Source: Plutella xylostella (lineage: Eukaryota > Arthropoda > Insecta > Lepidoptera > Plutellidae). From it: 64,000 bases of DNA. Position 1 is the stretch's first letter. Every line of letters begins with the position of its first letter. Where the stretch lies: contig NC_063992.1 of assembly GCF_932276165.1 (NCBI RefSeq), positions 6,520,001 through 6,584,000 on the forward strand. The letters are read 5' to 3'. Positions 36,304 to 48,966 of the stretch are shown here, piece after piece. Below the pieces are notes generated by a model. The model worked only from the letters and a program-made list of their open reading frames with translations. It was not told the DNA's origin and searched no databases. The translations under genes were made by a program, and so were the position numbers.

Positions 36304-36658
36304 AAGTCATTAGTTTCACAGTGAACTTTCGGATGATTGTGAGGTGAAAGAGCAGAGCTAATGCCATGTGTCCTACAGCTTTGTTCGCCGCTCACAGGGA
36401 ATTGCTCTCCCGCGGCACACCGGTCATTAGCGCTGGCATTCCAACCGGGATGACGGAAAATCATTGTGTTACGAATAGTTACGATCTATGCTGTGAATTG
36501 GTGACAGGTTTAAGCGTGGATAGATACCAGAGTTGTGTTATGAAGCTATTCTGCGATGATAAGAAATACATGATACATTCCCAGCAGTGCTGTGCAATTG
36601 TGCATTGCACGTGGACCAATGAATATGTATGATTGGTGGATAATTATCAAACGCTAAC

Positions 36659-36735
36659 TTCATCACGACCCATTCCGTCCCCACTGCTGGGGCACGGGTC
36701 TCCTTCCAATGAAGGAAGGGTTTTAGGCCTAGTCC
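36659..36735 (-). mobile_element. 3' module of the 5S-type SINE, truncated relic
   Basis: CCCCACTGCTGGGGCACGGG and AATGAAGGAAGGGTTTTAGG are the reverse complement of the tail module of the full SINE at 63304-63617. The 5S head is missing. Confidence 0.65.
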
Positions 36736-39700
36736 AACGTCAATGTCAACGTCAAACGCTAACTATAGCAACAAATTAATTTTCTAATAAATTAAAAGGT
36801 CGAGAACCTAAGTAAGAAACCAAAGACTGACAAACAAGTAAAGAGTAATCGTCTCCGAACTAGGTCATAAATTATTACTGTTACAGATTAAATTGTCTAA
36901 AGAAATATACGGTCTAACCAGTACCTACACGTTAACTCGTCAGGTTAAAATAGCTATTTCAGTACAAATATCGTTTGATCTTTCGTTTTCAGGAAACAAG
37001 GACGAAATTTACGTGTCAACATGTAAATGCAATCGTCACGCACCGCCAAGTTCGGGAATTATTTCTGCATTAATGAAGAACGATTTGAAATTCATTTTCT
37101 GTTTATGTATATGAGTATAATAGAAGTAGGTACATATGTATATAAACCTTTGTCTTTGTCTGTTTATAGAACCAGACACAAGATATTTTAGTACTTATGT
37201 TTAAAAATATGTATCAGATAATTATTTAAACTAAATATAGTTTTCTTATTTTTAAAAGGATATAGTTGTGAAGTTGAATATCTCTATAGGTATCCCTGGA
37301 TTCCCGCTGAAATATGACGGTTTTTAACTACGTTCCTTAACTTAAATACCTACTTATGAACAGTATAAATGATTGCCGGAGTAGAGTCTATCTATTTCGC
37401 AAAATCACCCTCTTACCTAAAACAATTGATAAAGTGCTGCAATATTTCAAAAAGTCTTCTTTAAACATCTCCGGTTGACTGATACAGTCGCTTTTTATTC
37501 ATCTTCATAATAAAGCTGTGGGTTGGTCGGTGGCATGCAGTTTGATCATTTTGCTCACGTAGCGCGACAGTAGTGAGGCCAATCACGGCGGACAAACGAA
37601 CAGAACCGATCGCCCTGTATCACTGATACAGCTGAGTAAAAACACAAATAAAACTAAGTAAGTTCCCAAGAAAATAAGTAAGTACCTAAGTACAAAAAGA
37701 TTTTCTTGTAGATTTGATAAGAATACGTATTTTGCGCTCCCTGTATCCATGGCGTAGATATTCACACATACTCATTGCATCAGTTACTAATAGGTACTAT
37801 GATCCCCTTGAAATAAATTTCAAGTTAACTAATAAAATCATGAGGAATTAATTAACAATACCTAGTCAACAATATTGTGACTCCAAATCGATTTACCCAA
37901 AATAACATATTAGGTATCTACTTACTAACACTATCAACTAGAAATTCAAGGTAACATAAATAGCGGGACACACAGCCTAATTACAGGTTTACAATGAAGG
38001 CAGCGGCGGTCGAATTTCGTACAAATCAGCTGCTGTAGAGTGCTATTAGAGGTTGCGACAATAGCCCCGCACGCGATGGAGTCGTAATGTTATTGTGACT
38101 CCATGTCGGTATTTATACCCCAGTCATGTTTAACAATTAACCGCATATAGCTCCACATTTTAAATGTATTTCTATATGCAAGAAAAACATTATGAAACCC
38201 ATATAAACTTAGATTATTTGCCAACCATTTGTGGCGCCGACAAAAACAGCTTTATAAATAATAAATGCATGAAAAAGCCGTTGTATTTTTTTATGGAGAG
38301 TACGCTACCCTGCACATGCAAACGACTTCCTTCATACATAACAGGTGGCATATTGTGGCATACCATACCGGCACTGTTTGTACCAAGTATTTATAGGCTA
38401 AATAGAGTGGTAACAACACGTATATACTTAAAAAGGGTGTTGCATATATACAAAAGTACCTATAATAAGCTGAAAAGGTGTAGGTAATACGAATTTGAAA
38501 AGTCGCAAAATAATAATTCCTACGAACAAACATACCGAAGCAGAAGCAATATTTTTTTCGCAAAATTTCAAAAGTGGTACTGCAAAATTTGTGAAGAATG
38601 ACGAGCGCTGACTGCACCCTCTTTTGGCTTACAACTTAAAATTCACGGTAAAAACACCCTGTACTAGATATTCCAGCTTATCTATCATAAAAATGAACAT
38701 ATTAAGTACCTACCATAACCATATCTATTTGACAATGTTTTTCAGTAATAGAGAGTGGCGTTTCCGTCGTATAAAAATAATATTCGTTGTGAAGGAGTCT
38801 AACGAGTGAGGGAAACGTGCATTAAATTATTCTGAAGTTAACGTTATTAGCGGCGCGGCTATTAAATTTTCTTTTTGAGCGAGTTAATATCAAGCTAGCC
38901 GCTGGAAGCTAACACTTTCTAAACTTTCGCGCTGCAGATTTATTTTAGCAGCTGAAGTAATAATTAAGTAAGATTATAAAGTTTCTTTGAGACCGTAAAA
39001 TGGTGATCTAAATTTTTCTTTTTATATGTACTTTTAGTTATATCATTGCAGTAATCTCTGCTCTACTTTTAGTTGCTAGATGTGGTTTTAGTGGTTAGAC
39101 AAAAAACTCATTTAAGTATTTAGATATTCTTTTGAATAATTTATTAATTAATACAAACATTTTCACGCATAATTTATTATCAAACATTGTCCGTGTTGAA
39201 TATGAATGACCACGGCAAATTAAATATTTCAATTAATTATGTTACAGGAATAAACGCTGACTACATCACATTACATATTATTATAGGTACTCACCTACTA
39301 CCTCGTTATCTGAATTAGAGAAAATACTTCCCGACAGCTGCTGCTAACGTATATAAAATCTGGCTCCCACGGGGTAACCGTCCTGTCCAATCATAACTTA
39401 GTACAGTTCAGAACCTAGCCACTGCGGCTGCGGCATTGTGGAAATGGAGGAAACTTTCGTGTAGTCAAATAATAAATCAAACGTATGTATTCTAGTAATG
39501 TTCCACAGTCTATTCCATTCTTTTGATTTTAAGTGCCGTCTAGATCGTAAAAAGTACTGTGTCGCCTTTGACTAAGTCCTAAGGGACACATAAAGAGATA
39601 CAGCATGTACTCAGTCGTGATAAAATCGTTGGATATACAGTTAGGGATCTGGCGGATGGGAGATTTACAGCAGATGTCGTCTCGACGGGCGAGCGAGGTT

Positions 39701-42663
39701 CACAAGGTCTCACTGCCGCCTCTACCGTGTTCGCGATATAGCTGACGATTGTTCGTAGGCAGTTGGACAGTGGACACGCAAAGAAAAGTTATTCACTGAG
39801 TTTAAAATATAGGGGTGTCCTTGTCTATATATGTTTGTATAGGTAGGGTACTTATTTCTTACCATATTATGTTTATTACTTGTTCATACTAATGTCTGAA
39901 GTAAATCATAATACTTACCCTCGTGGTATTTTTTACTAAAACGTATTTTTCAGTGAGAACATTTTTTTTTTCATCTTTTTCTCCCACCTGTCTGAAGATA
40001 TTCGCATAAAAACCGGGCGTTTTTTGGATGCTTCAAGAGCAACTTGACAATGATATTCGGGACAAAACCTTTGAATAAAAGGCGTGAATGAATAAAGAGA
40101 AGGAATAAGAGCCTCCGAAAGTATTTAAACTTCAGTCTTTGTTCTGCGAGGGCCGGGCTGTTGCGGACTTTCATGGGATTTTAACGATGAAGATGCTCGG
40201 CACTTCGGCTTAAATATGCAAATCCACGTTCATATTCGTTCGCTCTGCAATCTACATTAAGACAGAAATAGAGGGAGCGAAAACAATTGCGAAAAACGAT
40301 TTCGAAATTTCATATACAGTTTCAAAATTTTCCACTGTAAACAGCTTTTACATGTCTTTATGCCTTACAATAAAAAGCTCTGCGATTAGTAGCTATAGTA
40401 CAAATTACTTTAACGTTTGTTGGGTAAATTTTCCAAGTTGTAAGTGTTTGGTTCGGCAAGATGTCAACAGCAACACCTTAATCGAGATACGATCGCGAGG
40501 TCACGTTTAATGAAATTGCCGTTCAGTTGTTTGCTTCGCTAATAGAGCTCCATGTTTATACAGTTTTCTTCCTATTATGAACGGAACATTATTAAAGTTA
40601 TTTTGTAACCATGTCGATTTTCGGTCGCTTCTGGAATATTTTTAGTTTACTAAGAAAAACATTCCCTTATAGAAAAAAACTGCCTGCGCTTTTATACCTT
40701 GCCAAAATATCACATCAAGGAATTTGAATGCTTTTTAAAATGTTATTGGTTAGATAAAATGCTCTTTTAGTAGGTCTGAGTTACAATGTACATCGATATT
40801 ATGACGCTGACTGTACACAATACTTACCTAGGTATAAGTCTATTCCGTAGTAAGATTTTTCTTGTATTTCCCCAGCTGCTCGGGACATGCAAATTCACAT
40901 TGTCTGAGAACACGGCGGGAAGCGTTATTTTTTTCATCTCTGTTATAGTGTTCTACAGTATTCATTCAAGCAATACGAGTAGAATTATGTTTTGTGATAA
41001 CATTTCTGCGGCCACTGACCCGTTTTGGGCGTAACTTTTCTATGAGCAGTCATTTGTTTTTCTTTTCTAAAACTGAAATTTGACAAATTTGAAAGTAATC
41101 GAGGGACCATGATTAATAAATTTTTATACAAACTCAATTGTTGTTGGAGATATAAGTTTAATGTGTTTGCCTGTGTATCTGTCTATAACAAACCCAAAAT
41201 AGGAGATTCTTGCTACTAAACATAGAAAATTCAACTACAATGTAATAATTGATGTATCGAGGTGTCCTACAGTATAGTGTTTCAGGAAATAGAGAAACAA
41301 TATCGATATTTCCTGGCTAGAACTCTAACATCGTTCTATGTTACATGATACGCTTCACTTGGCTGTTTTACACTATTAGAGACCAGGAAATAAAATAGAT
41401 AGGTAGATATTTCCTTTTTGTTTATGGGTAGGTTTATTTTTTATATTTATGTTAATAATGTATATGTTTTTGTGCCCTCAATAAAGATAATTACTACTTC
41501 ATCTTGAAAAAATTTGGTGAATTTCTGCGGTAAGAGCGGTGCGTGCCACACGAGGGTTACTTATATGTTATATGAGTGCGTGAGTGACGGACGGCCGACC
41601 CGATGCATCAAGTGAGATGCCATTGATGTCCTTAGATTAAAAATACCTATATGAACAAGATATGTCATTGCAAAAGAAACGTCTTGACCAATAACACCTA
41701 ATTTTTACCAGTTAACCCGATTTTTTTATCAGTTCAGTTAGTAGATTTGAGACCTTATTCATTGGTATAATGGTTATCGTTAGGTTCAACAAACGGTTTG
41801 TAACGGTCAGTAAACGAAATGCGAAAAGATTTTTTGCTTTGTTTTCGTTTCGATGTGACCATCATGTTCGTATATTGTTAATCTAAGTTGATGTCGATCA
41901 GATTTTTATATTATGTAGCGCATAATTAAAAATCGTCACGGAGCATCATCGCTCAATCGACGCAGCACTAACGCAAAGCACACACAAAGCCCTCATGGCT
42001 TCGCTCTACGGCCAAACTTAGTTATAAATATAATTTACGTAAACAAATTTTCCAAGACAATGATCCACACATCGCGTGTCCGCGTGGCGTGACGCGGTGT
42101 CGATCGGAAAACGCTGTCAACCTCAAGGGGCCACTCTATACTCACGAAATACGAACGAAAGAGCACTGTTGTGAAATCGGTAATTTTATTGCAGCGAGAT
42201 AGAGTCGTGGCTCGCACAGCAGCTTAATTTTTCGTAGAGTGCCCCCAGCCTCACCTTTGTCGATACTACTCGATACACGTTTTACGATAATCGATTATGG
42301 TATCTAAATTATAGTTAAGTAGGTATTTGTTGTTTTATTGGACATGTAAATAAACCGTCCTCGGGTACTAAAACGGACCACAAAACACAACTTTAATATG
42401 GAGCTAGCTAAGGTGAAGCAAATAACTTAATACCTACCTATGAGTATACAAGAGTTCTCCACGAATCGAAGTTTGGCTAGAAGAAATTGCTTTTTGACAA
42501 TAAGCCCGCCTTATACATATTATTGACCCATTTTGTGTGTTGGACGCGGCTGGTCGGTAGTTCCACCGCACGACCTGGCTATTACAAATTCTTTCTTAGG
42601 GATTAAAAAGTCATTTTAATAAATTCACGAGCTCCTTTACGAGCTCTTGAATGCCGTTGGCTG

Positions 42664-42711
42664 AGGCCCGGGGGCCAGGGGGCGGGGGCCGGGGGCCGGG
42701 GGTCGGGGGTG
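42664..42711 (+). other. G-quadruplex-type G5 tract
   Basis: Six runs of five G (42670-74, 42678-82, 42684-88, 42691-95, 42698-702, 42705-709) are separated by one to three bases. This exceeds the usual G3+N1-7 rule for intramolecular G4 formation, in an otherwise AT-rich intron. Confidence 0.8.
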
Positions 42712-45700
42712 AAGAGTCGAGAGAATCGAATATGCAATCGAGCAACACAACGCGTGATCAACTTATTTTCAATGTTGTTCCCGTTCATTAAGGGAAATTA
42801 TATCAGCTGCTAGTGTTGTTCATTCATAAATAAAATTATAATATACCTATGCTTACGCTATTGTCGATCCTATAAATATTATGCGAAAGTTTGTAAGTGT
42901 CGACGGATTGTTTGTTACTGTTAGATGGGAAAACGGCAGTTTTAATAAAATTTGGGTTATCGGAGGAAACATTCGAATATTGATTATATGTATTGTACAT
43001 TCTTGCCATCATCATCGTCAGCCCGCAGTTCTTTTGTTCACTTATAAGTTATTACAATCATCCCACAAATGTCCTCATAATTATTACAAACTCGTTAGCC
43101 ATCCCGTGGTAGCTGCTGAAGTGAAGAAGCGGAGGGGAGGAGGGGGTTCCCTCTTCAAACACTTAACTACACTTACCCATTGAATTTCAGTTGCCTTTTT
43201 GAGTTTTGGGCAGTTGTATGTTCTATAGTAACCTAGTTATACATGAGTATTTTCTAATTACGGCATTTTAACCATATATATAACCATATTAGATAACTTT
43301 AGACGTAGCTAGAAGTAGGTACGGATGGCTCTTTGTTGTAGTTGTCTTTCGCTTCTTTCAAATAACGACTAGTTGGCGCCAAAAAAGTTGCGCTCTATTC
43401 ATAAGTTTTCCCAAAGAAAATTCCGCTATAGAAAAAGTTCATTACAAAAACTGGAGTCGTCGTATACGGGAGTGCGTCACTCCATTCCGTGGCTGAGGCC
43501 AGATGCTCGTGAATAAATAACTCTGTGTAGTGTATTACTGAGCCGGTACATCTGTGATAAACTCAACGGCTTACTGCAAGCGCTGCTGATAAATATAACT
43601 GTTGAAACACACTACTTACCTGGCTACAGGACTGATGCACTTTCCTTATTGATTCCTTAAAAAATAAAAATACGAATATAACAAGAGTTGAGTTTGAGGT
43701 CAGTGTTTCCTTACCTTTAGTGGATTTGATTCAAAACAATGTCCAGATTTGTCAACAATTACCTATATGCGTTACAGATTAAACCTGCCTAACTAGGCAA
43801 TTTTCCTACCTACCCAATTAGGTAATTACGTGAACTACCAAGGCCGCATAAATAGGGTAGGTGTGCCTATTCCCACTCTGTAAGTTGTAGAAGCAGGTGC
43901 GCTATCTAGGCTGACGGGTCCCTAGAGGTAGCTGCTACTCTAATCGATACCTTCCCAGCTTTTCCATCGATGGCTTTGTAGTACCAGGGTCTTATGCAAT
44001 ATTAAGAGGTGGCGCGGCGGGAGCAGGTGATTTAGTGAAGGGACGAACGGAAAGGACGCTCCAATCTGGTCAAGTGCCGCTCGACGCCCACTCGATGATC
44101 CTGTCTTGGAAGTTTTCAAGAGCTGAAATGTAATTATTTTCACGTGATCCGGCCATTATATAATTATATGTTTTTTCACGTGATCCTGTAAATTACGAAG
44201 TAAATGGCCATTTCATTTCTTTGTCTATTGATATCAGTTTTTTTGTTGTAATAATTAAGATAGCTTTTGGTTTGATTATATTAGGTAGTTTTTCAGAAAA
44301 GAGGGTAAGCTTATGACGTGTAAGCAATAAAAAAGATTGAGTCAATCACAAATAATTAACTCACACCTATGATCATTATCAGGGTTTCTTATAATTTCAT
44401 AAGTAGGTTCGATTATTTTAAATTGCAATCTTCTAAATTCAAGTATCTTTCAGCAGTATTCTCTGAAGACGCAGAACTTATTTATCCATGACCAGCGCTT
44501 TATACATTTACGTGGAATTTGCACAAACGTACGAAAAGCGAAATAGGTCAGCGTTACGTGTAGCCTTTATAAATATGCAGCCTTCTGGAGCTATATTAGG
44601 TAAATAGAACATTTAAATTGGGCTTTAAAGGGTGGAAGCAATGGTCTTTAATAATCGAGGACTTGTACAAAAATAACAAAGGTAAACCGTTCTTAAATTT
44701 TTCACTCTGTAGATTCCCAAGTCCCGTCGAAGGTAAGAATATTTTCTTAAATAAAATGCATAGGTAAGTCGGTCCGACGTTGTAGAGCGAACGTTCCTCT
44801 AAATTGGAGTCGGTATTAGGTACACAACACAGAGGAGTATTTGCATCCGAGAGAGTCCGAGCGAGCCGACACACGAAGTGGGTCGAGTGACTCCAACGCC
44901 TGTCCTCTCGCCGATTTTGACTGCAAAGGCTGCTTTTTTCTGTTTTATTTATACGAAATCTGGCACAATAAGGGCTCTTCAATTGTCCATTTCAAAGGCA
45001 TTCCTTTGTGGTGGTGTACTATTTATTTAGTCTATTTAATCTAAAACTTGCAGTGCCTAATCATAACGTCTAATTAAGGCAATCTTCCATCGCTACAAAT
45101 AATTTTACAACATAACTAACTACTTCATTACCTCTTAAAATTCTTTACCAATGAGTAAATTATCATCTATGTAAGTGAATATTTGAAATACGAGACCGCA
45201 CACGAATCACGATTCATACGCACAAAAATATAATGTAGAGGAACAGTCCTCCCAGTCTTGAAATCTATTTAAACAAACAACACAGTATACGCATACAGAT
45301 AAGCCTCCTAGGTAAGAAGTATATTAAGGAGAACACTATACACAGGGTTTGCATTATCTATACATACACAGGGTGTGCATCATGTGGCCAGTCTTCCCAA
45401 GAAACGCTATTTGAAAAACTGCTTATTTACCAACCCTGTAGGATGACGGCATAGCTCTAGGGAGCGTTCACAAGCCGTGCCCGGAGGCAACAAGTGGACT
45501 TCTACAGTCAAATGACCAACTTCAGTATGAAGATTACTCCTTACAACTCTGCAATGAAAGCCATGGACGAGGGCCAAATAAACCTTTAGGGACTGAAGTA
45601 GGTAGGTTACTTGAAAGTTTTTATTTGAGGATATTTAAGGGGTTATGAATTCTACGTTCAAATATATTAAATTATTATCTATTCTACTCCAATCTATTTC

Positions 45701-45841
45701 AGACATTATTACGGGAAATGGACCCAGCCAATGACCAATACACCTTGCAAAAGTTTTTATTTTTCCTAATATTTAATATTAACCCCCATATTCAATTATT
45801 CATAGACCTTGCAAAGGGTTTGTTTTGGAGCAGGATTTTAG

Positions 45842-45874
45842 ACGACGCGAAACACAATTCGTGTTTCGCGTCGT
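45842..45874. repeat. Perfect palindrome with 14-bp arms
   Basis: ACGACGCGAAACAC (45842-45855), a five-base AATTC spacer, then GTGTTTCGCGTCGT (45861-45874). The arms are perfect and CpG-rich in AT-rich surroundings. It is too short to classify. It could be a MITE core or a binding site. Confidence 0.8.
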
Positions 45875-47594
45875 ATTTTTACGCGAATCTCACACTCACT
45901 CTCTCACAGCGAATATCGAAAGACAGTTACCAATACATTACACAATGAAGCATGTAAACTGCTACCTTTTTAGTATAATGCTACATACTTGACCCGTATG
46001 TTAATAGAGAGTGCATACGCGATGTGAGTGGAGACATTTGCATCTCGGCGCGGGACGCGGCCCAAACGGGTCAAGGGTCGCTTGTCCCACCAGCTACGAC
46101 TTTACGACCCTCCGGGGTGTCATCTCACGTGTCAGAACCACAGACGTATACTTACTTACAGCTTAGTAGATCCTACTAAATAAATTTCCAATATACCTGT
46201 GTCGGTAGGTATCTGGAATGCGCATCACAAATACATCGGTGGAAAATAAGGATAAAACTAAAACTGACTAAAGTGACTTCAGAATCGTCTTTAAAACGTA
46301 CACCCAGCAAATCCCGAAGGTAGAGATATTTTACCAAAAAAATTGTAATTATCGATATAATAAATCGTGTCTTCTTATTTTACTACTACTTATACGTTCA
46401 TTAAAATTAAATTACGTGTGTAAGTGCCCCTTTTTCGTAGGGTTAGCTTGCCTGAAACTTATATAAATTTAAATATACTTACTGAAATGGAACTGTAATT
46501 CATTGACTTACCAACTTACCTAACTCAGACACAGAGTATAAGCACATCCTAAAACGAACTTCTGACTGTGAACAAAAAAACACATTTAAAGTTAAACCGC
46601 AGTCGGCAGGCGTGAGCTCTGTCAGCCTTTATCCGACACCGCGAGAACAACACAGGACTGTACTCAGGATACCTAGACTCCTAGGCTCGACCTAGAGACT
46701 TATGTTGCGCGCCCTTTACAGAGCTATTTTATTTGATAACATCACAATTTGAGTCGTCAGTATACAAGGGTGCATAAATTTTATTCGATTGAATTTTCTT
46801 TATATTCGTCAGTATTCCAGCCCATATACAGGACAAAAGCCGCCACAAAATTATTAAAATACATCGATTGACATTTATACATTTTTAAACGCGAATAAGA
46901 AGTAACTTCTTGTACGAATGGTTGCTGTGTAGCTTATGTATCAAATGCGGTACTGGAACGGGAGTTACTCCAGATAAGTATTAAGTATACATAGTAAACA
47001 GTCGCGCTCGCAGCCATTTGACGTCTCCTTACAGTCACCCCCACAATATCAGGCGCACTTTAAGCATTCTAACTACCTCCATTCCATAAAACAAGAAGCA
47101 TTCCGTTATCTCGAATAAAATATTAAAGCTCTACGTTGAAATCCGCGCCGGAGCGGCTCCATGACTCATTTCAGTAAAAACTAAGTACTGCTACTTAACC
47201 ATAGGAATATATATATACTACAGATACTTATAGTTTTTCTTTTAAAGTTATCATAATACTCGTATTCATATTTAGTAAGCAGATAAATGAAATTGTTCAG
47301 CAGAAATAAGTAATTGGTTAACTCATGGATAGCAAACACTTAAATTTAACCTATGAGATTTTTTTTATGAAACTACAAATAGGATAACCTTTGGGTGAGG
47401 TACGCCAGGCAGCGACGGTCTTGACCGCGGCCAAATTATTATTTTAAAGATTTACTAAGTGAATTAATGAATTAGCCCTCCTGGATGCAGCCAGTGCTTC
47501 ACAGGGTGATAATTTATTTTTACCAGCAGCTTCTAGTTCTGGGAAGTTCGAACGGAAATAAAAGGAATAGTTAGCGGGTGTCGGGTCAGGTCTG

Positions 47595-47656
47595 TCCGAC
47601 GCCCCCGCCCCCCGCCCCCGCCGCCGCCCCCGCGCCCCCGCGGCCCCGGAGCCGCA
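47595..47656. other. C-rich island
   Basis: Runs of C3-C6 such as GACGCCCCCGCCCCCCGCCC and GCGCCCCCGCGGCCCCGGAG. The minus strand is a G4 candidate. The surroundings are AT-rich. It could mark an internal promoter or simply be a GC-biased repeat. Confidence 0.55.
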
Positions 47657-48671
47657 CATTAGTTACTGACAAAATGTAGTCATCGTGTCATTTGTCATGC
47701 AGCGGTATTTAGTGTCGCTTGTTTTAGTTTAATTCGGTTGTTTCGACCACGAGCGGGTGACTCGTGATAAATGATACGAAGATCTAATGTTCTAATGTAA
47801 CTCAGTTTTGTAAGTAATTGGACTTTCCTTTGGATTCTGGTTATTGATAGTTTTATTAGTGCTATTTCCTTGTTACTAGCAAAGAAAAATGTGGAGCGTA
47901 TTTCTTATCTATTTTCGGGACATGCTGCACTTTGGGTCCTGTGCAGTCACACAGAGGTATCAGGTACTCAGCACATTTGTATATGGTAGTGAGGTAAGTT
48001 TCCATCAAGATACGTATGTGTGTACGTGATCGCAATACATGAACAGAAAGCTTCGTGTGTGTAAGTTTACACTTGAAATTCGAGCTAACTTTTATTTAAA
48101 AGTAAATTCACCGCGGAACGTTTAACGTCAAACTTGAAACTGGTCAGGAGAACAGAACTTAGCGAAAAATTTGGTACTTAAGTGTTAATAATGCAATAAA
48201 AATGAAAATAAAATTGGCTTTACGTTCTTATATCTACAGCAAATTGTATTGTGACAATTAATGTTCTGATTTCGTCAGAGATGCATTTCAAGCCCATCTC
48301 TGCCTATCACATTCAGAGAAGAGAATTTCCAGCCTTTTTTGCTTTCATTCCGTTGAGAAAAACAAATTAGGTACCGTGAGTGAGTGATTTTTTTAGAGTT
48401 AGATGGAGACGTGAGCCGGCTGAGATACAACTCGGTAACGATTCTCCATTACTCAGGTTGGCTGCAGTAATGGCCCCCATCTACTTTCTTGTGGTGAGTG
48501 TTCTCATATCACTGGGGTGGGGACTTATAGTCAGTTACACAAAGAACGTAAAGTTTTGTAAAACTAAGTAAGTTTATATGACATGCAGCGCTAAGATTGT
48601 CTGTATGTGATTGGGCGGGAATTAAGTTCATGGTAGATTTACTCAATTGAAAAATTTAATAATATCGATTC

Positions 48672-48921
48672 TACACTCACGGGCAAAAAAAAACGTTCAC
48701 TTACAAAATGCGGACACTAAGCTACCCCATTTTTTCAAACACTTAATTTAAAATTTGAACAAAATATTACCGTTTTTAATTAGTTATAGATTCTCTGTTA
48801 AAAAGTTAAGCATATCAATGTCGCAGAAGGCCTCATTAAGCTATCCTTTTGCATTTAGGATTAATTTGGTGATTTTCTCATTGGAACTCTCTGTGGAGCA
48901 TTTTCATTGCCCGTGAGTGTA
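48672..48921. mobile_element. TA-flanked MITE, family CACTCACGGGCAA, copy 1
   Basis: The left end TACACTCACGGGCAAAAA is the inverse of the right end CATTGCCCGTGAGTGTA. TA sits at both edges, as in Tc1/mariner-type MITEs. Copies 2 and 3 of the family lie at 55894 and 52685. About 250 bp, noncoding. Confidence 0.85.
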
Positions 48922-48966
48922 TTATTGTTGCTGTGAGTGTATTATTGTTGCTGTGAGTGTATTATT
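48912..48966 (+). repeat. 20-bp tandem repeat at the MITE end
   Basis: GTGAGTGTATTATTGTTGCT occurs twice in tandem and begins a third time before diverging to TTATTAAAACT. The first unit overlaps the right end of the MITE, so the MITE terminus plus flanking bases was reiterated. Confidence 0.85.

Larger units (their letters stand above)
34240..42600. other. Intronic stretch without recognised coding
   Basis: Contains a GC-rich patch at 35150-35215 (GGGGGGTGCAGCGGGGTGCGG), LINE tail relics around 36006 and 36261, a SINE-tail relic at 36659, and a possible small repeat ending in ACACCCTGTA near 38662. Open frames up to 108 codons have no recognisable motifs. Confidence 0.4.
42712..48671. other. 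Intronic stretch with isolated structured motifs
   Basis: Holds two identical copies of TTTTCACGTGATCC (44137-44150, 44173-44186), a 14-bp-arm palindrome at 45842, tandem ACACAGGGT-type words near 45350-45372, and a C-rich island at 47600. No coding exon could be supported. Confidence 0.4.

Noticed and set aside
36366..36632. 88-codon plus-strand frame within the large intron
   Set aside because: No recognisable motif, no acceptor in phase with the Ig gene, and ordinary intronic composition.
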